Positions 6,353 to 9,406 of a stretch of 9,406 nucleotides of DNA are shown one piece after another (position 1 is the first letter of the stretch; the number at the start of each line of letters is the position of its first letter). The notes below the pieces were generated by a model, which saw only the letters and a list, made by a program, of their open reading frames with translations, searched no databases and was not told where the DNA came from. The DNA is from Roseivirga sp. UBA6061 (lineage in GTDB: Bacteria > Bacteroidota > Bacteroidia > Cytophagales > Cyclobacteriaceae). Location of the stretch: assembly GCA_002427745.1 (NCBI GenBank), contig DIYF01000138.1, positions 1 through 9,406 of the forward strand. The letters are read 5' to 3'. A program made the position numbers and the translations under genes.

Positions 6353-6368
6353 TATAAACAAAAAAGCT

Positions 6369-6872
6369 ATGGCAACTCTCATCATTTATACCAGCAGGCA
6401 CGGCACTACCGAAAAGATTGCCGCCCTGCTGTCTCAGGAACTTAATGACCAGCCGGCAGACATGGTTGACTTGCGTAAGGCCAAACTCCCTGACCTTGAA
6501 AACTACGATCAGGTAATTCTGGGAGGCTCCATCCACATCGGACAGATTCAAAGAAAACTCAAGCATTTCTGCAAAAAACATGAAGCTGAACTGCTTGGCA
6601 AAAAGCTGGGTTTGTATATCTGCTACATGCTGGAAGACAAGGCCAGCGAAGAATTTCACAATGCCTATCCTGAAGCTTTAAGAAACCATGCAACCGCACT
6701 CGGAAAGTTTGGTGGAGAATTCCTTTTTGAGAAAATGAATCCTCTGGAACGCATGGTAATGCGCAATGCCACCAAAGCCACAGAATCCGTTTATAACATT
6801 CATGAACAGGCTGTAGATGACTTTATTCGTAAAATGAATGGAGAATCAGGTTTTGTAGATCCAAAAGCTTAG
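6369..6872 (+). CDS. Flavodoxin-domain protein, HemG-like (menaquinone-dependent protoporphyrinogen oxidase family)
   Basis: 167 residues, cytoplasmic, no signal peptide. The N-terminus LIIYTSRHGTTEKIA is the flavodoxin FMN-phosphate loop (T8 to T14). Next, ENYDQVILGGSIHIGQIQRKL at 44-64 closely follows the matching segment of E. coli HemG (ENYDRVVIGASIRYGH), as remembered. HemG oxidises protoporphyrinogen IX to protoporphyrin IX in haem synthesis and passes electrons to quinone. The 181-residue E. coli enzyme carries a membrane-directed helical insert near its last third. Here that region (about 114-140, FGGEFLFEKMNPLERMVMRN) is only partly similar, so oxidase activity is not certain. No haem gene is nearby. 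A general flavodoxin-fold electron carrier or quinone reductase is the main alternative. Confidence 0.8.
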   Translation: MATLIIYTSRHGTTEKIAALLSQELNDQPADMVDLRKAKLPDLENYDQVILGGSIHIGQIQRKLKHFCKKHEAELLGKKLGLYICYMLEDKASEEFHNAYPEALRNHATALGKFGGEFLFEKMNPLERMVMRNATKATESVYNIHEQAVDDFIRKMNGESGFVDPKA

Positions 6873-6894
6873 ATTCAAAGCCTATAAAAAGGCT

Positions 6895-7578
6895 ATGAAG
6901 AATATTCTCATTCCGCTGCTGGCCACACTACTCCTGGCATTCTCATGCAGCAATAAAAAAGTACAATCAGGACATGAAGGTTTTGTTCAGATTCATGAGG
7001 TCATACCCAATATCGTCTATGATATCAGGTACTACAGCACGGATAATTTTGTAGGAGCCCGTGTAGACGGATACCTCAGGGCCACGGCCTACATCAGTCA
7101 GGAAGCTGCCGTGGCGCTCAAAAAAGTACAGGCTGTACTAAACGAAGAAGGCCTCGGACTGAAGGTTTTTGATGCCTACAGGCCTCAGAAAGCGGTTGAT
7201 CATTTTGTGAGATGGGGCAAGGTAATTAGCGATACACTGACCAAACATAAATACTATCCGGAGATAGATAAAGCGCGCGTATTTGAGCTCGGCTATGTAG
7301 CCAAACGCTCCGGCCATACCCGTGGCAGCACCATAGATCTCACGATTGTTGATCTGGAAACAGGTGAAGAAATGGATATGGGAAGTCCCTGGGACTTCTT
7401 CGGGCAAATATCTCATCATGATACAGATTTGGTGAATGAGGTGCACACCGCCAACCGAAACAAGCTCAGAGGGCTTATGCTGGCCCATGGCTTTAAAGAG
7501 TATGCCAATGAATGGTGGCACTATACACTGAAAGACGAACCCTACCCTGACACCTACTTCAACTTTAATGTAGAATGA
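6895..7578 (+). CDS. D-alanyl-D-alanine dipeptidase lipoprotein (VanX/DdpX family, M15D)
   Basis: 227 residues. The signal peptide ends in LLAFS-C18-SNKK, a lipobox, so the enzyme should be lipid-anchored in the envelope. The catalytic domain is near full length. D93-A-Y-R96-P carries the Arg equivalent to the transition-state Arg of VanX. S139-G-H141-T-R-G-S-T-I-D148 supplies two zinc ligands. E206-W-W-H209 supplies the general base and the third ligand. This set is diagnostic of M15D zinc dipeptidases, which cut D-Ala-D-Ala. Outside the cytoplasm, with no VanA, VanH or VanRS nearby, a role in recycling or feeding on D-Ala-D-Ala from peptidoglycan is more likely than glycopeptide resistance, which needs cytoplasmic VanX. 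A small 5-bp hairpin (AGCCT 6879-6883, AGGCT 6890-6894) abuts the ATG. The stop overlaps the HAD gene by 4 bp. Confidence 0.9.
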   Translation: MKNILIPLLATLLLAFSCSNKKVQSGHEGFVQIHEVIPNIVYDIRYYSTDNFVGARVDGYLRATAYISQEAAVALKKVQAVLNEEGLGLKVFDAYRPQKAVDHFVRWGKVISDTLTKHKYYPEIDKARVFELGYVAKRSGHTRGSTIDLTIVDLETGEEMDMGSPWDFFGQISHHDTDLVNEVHTANRNKLRGLMLAHGFKEYANEWWHYTLKDEPYPDTYFNFNVE

Positions 7579-8270
7579 ACCAGATCACTACCATAGCGTT
7601 TGATGCTGATGATACGCTCTGGGTAAATGAGCCCCTGTTTACCCAAACCAGAATCAGGCTGGAGAAAATCGTAGCCCCCTATATCCCCATTGAGAGCCTG
7701 GAGGCCGATCTGTACAAGTTCGAAAATCAAAACCTGTCACTGTTTGGTTACGGCATCAAGGGGTTTATGCTCTCTATGATAGAGACAGCATTGGAAATGA
7801 CAAACTTTAAGCTCAGTGGCCGGGATGTACAACAAATTATTGATCTGGGCAAAGACATGCTACAGCACCCTGTGGAAGTATTACCGGGAATCACAGAAAC
7901 CCTTGAGGCGCTGAAAGGCCGCTATGAGCTGATGATCATCACCAAGGGCGATCTCTTTGATCAGGAAACCAAAATTGCCCGCTCAGGCCTGGCGCATTAC
8001 TTCACCAGAGTCGAAATAGTCAGTGAAAAGAACCCCACTACCTACCAGGAGCTGATAAATCGCAATGGACTCGATATCAATCGGTTTTTAATGATAGGTA
8101 ACTCATTGAAGTCAGATGTTTTACCCGTATGTAAAATAGGTGGTAAAGCCATCCACATCCCCTTCCATGATACCTGGGTACACGAGAGAGTTGAGTCTCA
8201 TGAGGCAGACGGTGTGGAATATCTGGAGCTGGGAGATGTGAGGGACCTTATCCCCATGATGAACCACTAA
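7575..8270 (+). CDS. HAD-superfamily hydrolase (phosphatase-like)
   Basis: 231 residues, cytoplasmic. All four HAD motifs are visible: motif I D10-A-D12-D-T-L (Asp10 nucleophile, Asp12 acid/base); motif II Thr123 in MIITKGD; motif III Lys152 in VSEKNPTTY; and motif IV G175-N-S-L-K-S-D181. Residues about 20-100 form a mostly helical cap (C1 type). These features fit a magnesium-dependent phosphatase of the haloacid dehalogenase/phosphoglycolate phosphatase class. The substrate is not predictable; Gly-Asn-Ser in motif IV in place of the commoner Gly-Asp occurs in several HAD subgroups. The gene starts in the ATGA overlap with the dipeptidase, so the two are coupled. That suggests, without proving it, a link to peptidoglycan or D-Ala metabolism. 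Confidence 0.88.
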   Translation: MNQITTIAFDADDTLWVNEPLFTQTRIRLEKIVAPYIPIESLEADLYKFENQNLSLFGYGIKGFMLSMIETALEMTNFKLSGRDVQQIIDLGKDMLQHPVEVLPGITETLEALKGRYELMIITKGDLFDQETKIARSGLAHYFTRVEIVSEKNPTTYQELINRNGLDINRFLMIGNSLKSDVLPVCKIGGKAIHIPFHDTWVHERVESHEADGVEYLELGDVRDLIPMMNH

Positions 8271-8319
8271 GCCCTGACCTGATATCTGCAAAAAATTACC
8301 TTCCCTTCATAAAAAAGAT

Positions 8320-8327
8320 TAGCTTTG
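8320..8327 (+). promoter_or_regulatory. -7 promoter box TAGCTTTG of the HxlR-nudC unit
   Basis: A perfect TAnnTTTG match, 17 bases before the ATG at 8345 and identical to the box at 6067. A weak TTAC at 8296-8299, 20 bp upstream, is the best -33 candidate. Its last three bases belong to the inverted repeat at 8325-8345. The 74-bp gap before the regulator holds no other structure that I see. Confidence 0.65.
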
Positions 8328-8345
8328 CTATTAAATTAATAGCAA
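8325..8345. promoter_or_regulatory. Perfect 21-bp inverted repeat, candidate HxlR operator
   Basis: Half-site TTGCTATTAA (8325-8334), a single central A (8335), then the exact reverse complement (8336-8345). It starts inside the -7 box and ends on the A of the regulator's ATG, so it would cover the transcription start. HxlR proteins are dimeric winged-helix DNA binders that recognise inverted repeats near their own or divergent promoters. This site is therefore placed for autorepression and for control of the overlapping nudC. A secondary possibility is an mRNA hairpin that hides the start codon. Confidence 0.7.
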
Positions 8346-8683
8346 TGAAATTACCTGTTCCCGGAAGCCCCGTGAGAGGCTCCCAATCCGGCCAGCCCAT
8401 TATGGCACTCTTCGACCTGCTGGGCCGTAGCTGGGCCATGGGTATTTTATGGAATCTCAACGAGGATGCTCTGAATTTCAGACAGTTGCAGCAAAAGTGC
8501 GAATCTGTCTCCCCGGGAGTACTCAATACACGGTTAAAAGAGCTTCGTCAGGCCTTTTTAATTACCAGATCTGAGGATGGTTATGTGCTTACCGAAACAG
8601 GCAGAAGTCTGTTTTCTTTATTACAGCCTTTGGGAAAATGGTCTCTCGAGTGGGCGCAACAATTCAAAACCGATCATGCATAA
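8345..8683 (+). CDS. HxlR-family winged-helix transcriptional regulator
   Basis: 112 residues, standard length for HxlR. Visible: the family opening SPVRGSQSGQPIMALFDLLGRSWAMGILWNL (8-38), in which the 'GRSW...ILW' part is the usual 'GKW...IL' helix; a helix-turn-helix at 43-72 (NFRQLQQKC...SPGVLNTRLKEL); and the wing at 76-86 (SEDGYVLTETG) followed by the dimerisation helix PLGKWSLEWA. Many redox- or electrophile-sensing HxlR proteins (for example YodB, HypR) use a Cys near the N-terminus. Here that Cys is absent and the only Cys is Cys52 in the DNA-binding region, so a Cys-based sensing mode like theirs is doubtful. A 21-bp palindrome lies on its promoter. The coding end overlaps nudC by 8 bp, so the two genes must share a transcript. 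Likely an autorepressor that also sets nudC level (inference). Confidence 0.92.
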   Translation: MKLPVPGSPVRGSQSGQPIMALFDLLGRSWAMGILWNLNEDALNFRQLQQKCESVSPGVLNTRLKELRQAFLITRSEDGYVLTETGRSLFSLLQPLGKWSLEWAQQFKTDHA

Positions 8684-9406
8684 CCTATATTACACCAGCC
8701 AGGTACTGGATCGCGATCACCTCAAAAGAAAAGTCAGTATCGAGCTCTTACTGGAATCGAATGATAGCCTGATTCTTCCTGTCTGGCGAAGCAGAAACCT
8801 GTTCGAGGTCAGCACCGGTGAGGCCCGGATATCTATGCTCAGCCATAAGCAACTTAATTTTGATCCGGATGAGCTGATCTTTCTCGGACATTATCAGTCC
8901 AGACCTCTGTTCACCATTGACTACTCCCCTCTTGAGCTCGATGATATTGACTGGCTCAGACCGGAATACCAGTTTGAAGAGGTAAGAAAGCTGATAGCCA
9001 CCATAGACAAAGAACAGGCCAGCCTGCTTGCTTATGCGCGGGCTATGCTCACCTGGCATAGAAATCACCTCTTTTGTGGCGCCTGTGGCAACCCTACGGT
9101 CTCTCAATCCAACGGACATGAAAGAAAGTGTATCAACGCTGCCTGTGGCAAGGTGGCCTATCCTCGTGTTGATCCGGCCGTGATTGTTTTAATAGAAAAG
9201 GATTTTGGCGGTATACAGAAATGCCTGCTGGGCCGAAGCAAACGCTATCCTCCTGGTATGTACTCTACACTGGCGGGTTTTGTAGAGCCCGGTGAGTCGC
9301 TGGAGATGGCCGTTATGAGAGAAATGAAAGAAGAAGTAGGCCTTGAAGTATCCCATATTCGTTATCAGGCCTCACAACCATGGCCCTTCCCTACCAGCCT
9401 GATGCT
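8676..9406 (+). CDS. nudC: NAD(H) diphosphatase NudC (Nudix hydrolase), 3' end outside window
   Basis: 243 residues are visible from the ATG at 8676. The enzyme splits NADH or NAD+ into (reduced) NMN and AMP, and the E. coli homologue also removes NAD caps from RNA. Domains: an N-terminal NudC-type domain (about 1-125); a zinc ribbon with C134-G-A-C137 and C152-I-N-A-A-C157; and a Nudix domain with the full box at 201-223 (G-x5-E-x7-RE-x2-EE-x-GL; seen as GFVEPGE, then REMKEEVGL), whose Glu residues bind the catalytic metal. The NADH-diphosphatase fingerprint SQPWPFP at 233-239 comes 10 residues after the box, which separates NudC from other Nudix enzymes. The frame stays open to the last base. 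The start overlaps the regulator's stop by 8 bp, with no Shine-Dalgarno, fitting translational coupling. Confidence 0.95.
   Translation, partial: MHNLYYTSQVLDRDHLKRKVSIELLLESNDSLILPVWRSRNLFEVSTGEARISMLSHKQLNFDPDELIFLGHYQSRPLFTIDYSPLELDDIDWLRPEYQFEEVRKLIATIDKEQASLLAYARAMLTWHRNHLFCGACGNPTVSQSNGHERKCINAACGKVAYPRVDPAVIVLIEKDFGGIQKCLLGRSKRYPPGMYSTLAGFVEPGESLEMAVMREMKEEVGLEVSHIRYQASQPWPFPTSLM

Noticed and set aside
6895..7578. Vancomycin-resistance gene (vanX)
   Set aside because: The catalytic motif matches VanX, but the lipobox puts the protein outside the cytoplasm and there is no vanHA or vanRS; a cell-wall recycling or nutritional dipeptidase fits better.
8748..9119. Leftward reading frame of 123 codons inside the right-hand end
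   Set aside because: It lies antisense to nudC, whose zinc ribbon, Nudix box and SQPWPFP fingerprint are unmistakable; the antisense product has no recognisable feature.

Overview
The window looks like an ordinary chromosomal segment of a Bacteroidota bacterium, probably from the Cytophagales/Fulvivirga-like side, although the lineage below phylum is a guess. The evidence is: several gene starts sit just behind a TAnnTTTG-type -7 box, the sigma-ABfr promoter typical of the phylum; Shine-Dalgarno sequences are mostly absent; lipoproteins with short SC or SCG lipoboxes are common; and there is a TonB-C-like 'FVVNCEG' domain. Both ends of the window cut through genes.

Left part (1-1815). The C-terminal part of an unrecognised protein with a (Gly4-Thr)n linker runs rightward. 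It meets a leftward secreted HExxH zinc peptidase. A long imperfect hairpin lies in the gap between their 3' ends and probably terminates one or both transcripts.

Middle part (1875-5982). A hypothetical exported or membrane-anchored protein with a TTG start overlaps a RimJ/RimL-type GNAT acetyltransferase by 4 bp. A separate unit follows, with its own -7 box: a lipoprotein with a TonB-C-like domain, a secreted TPR protein (4 bp overlap) and, 38 bp further on, a secreted M1-family metallopeptidase. This part is mostly directed to the cell envelope.

Right part (6067-9406). A 63-residue two-helix membrane protein comes first. It is followed by a cluster of a HemG-like flavodoxin, a VanX/DdpX-type D-Ala-D-Ala dipeptidase lipoprotein and a HAD hydrolase (4 bp overlap). 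The last unit is an HxlR-family regulator that overlaps nudC (NAD(H) diphosphatase) by 8 bp; nudC runs off the window. The regulator's start region carries a perfect 21-bp inverted repeat lying directly on the promoter and start codon, a strong candidate for its own operator.

I saw no rRNA, tRNA, CRISPR array, insertion sequence, integrase or phage gene. No stretch longer than about 130 bases lacks a gene. The most interesting signals are the HxlR operator coupled to nudC, the unidentified Gly4-Thr-linked protein, and the co-transcribed envelope hydrolases. I do not see a clear, complete new biological system.
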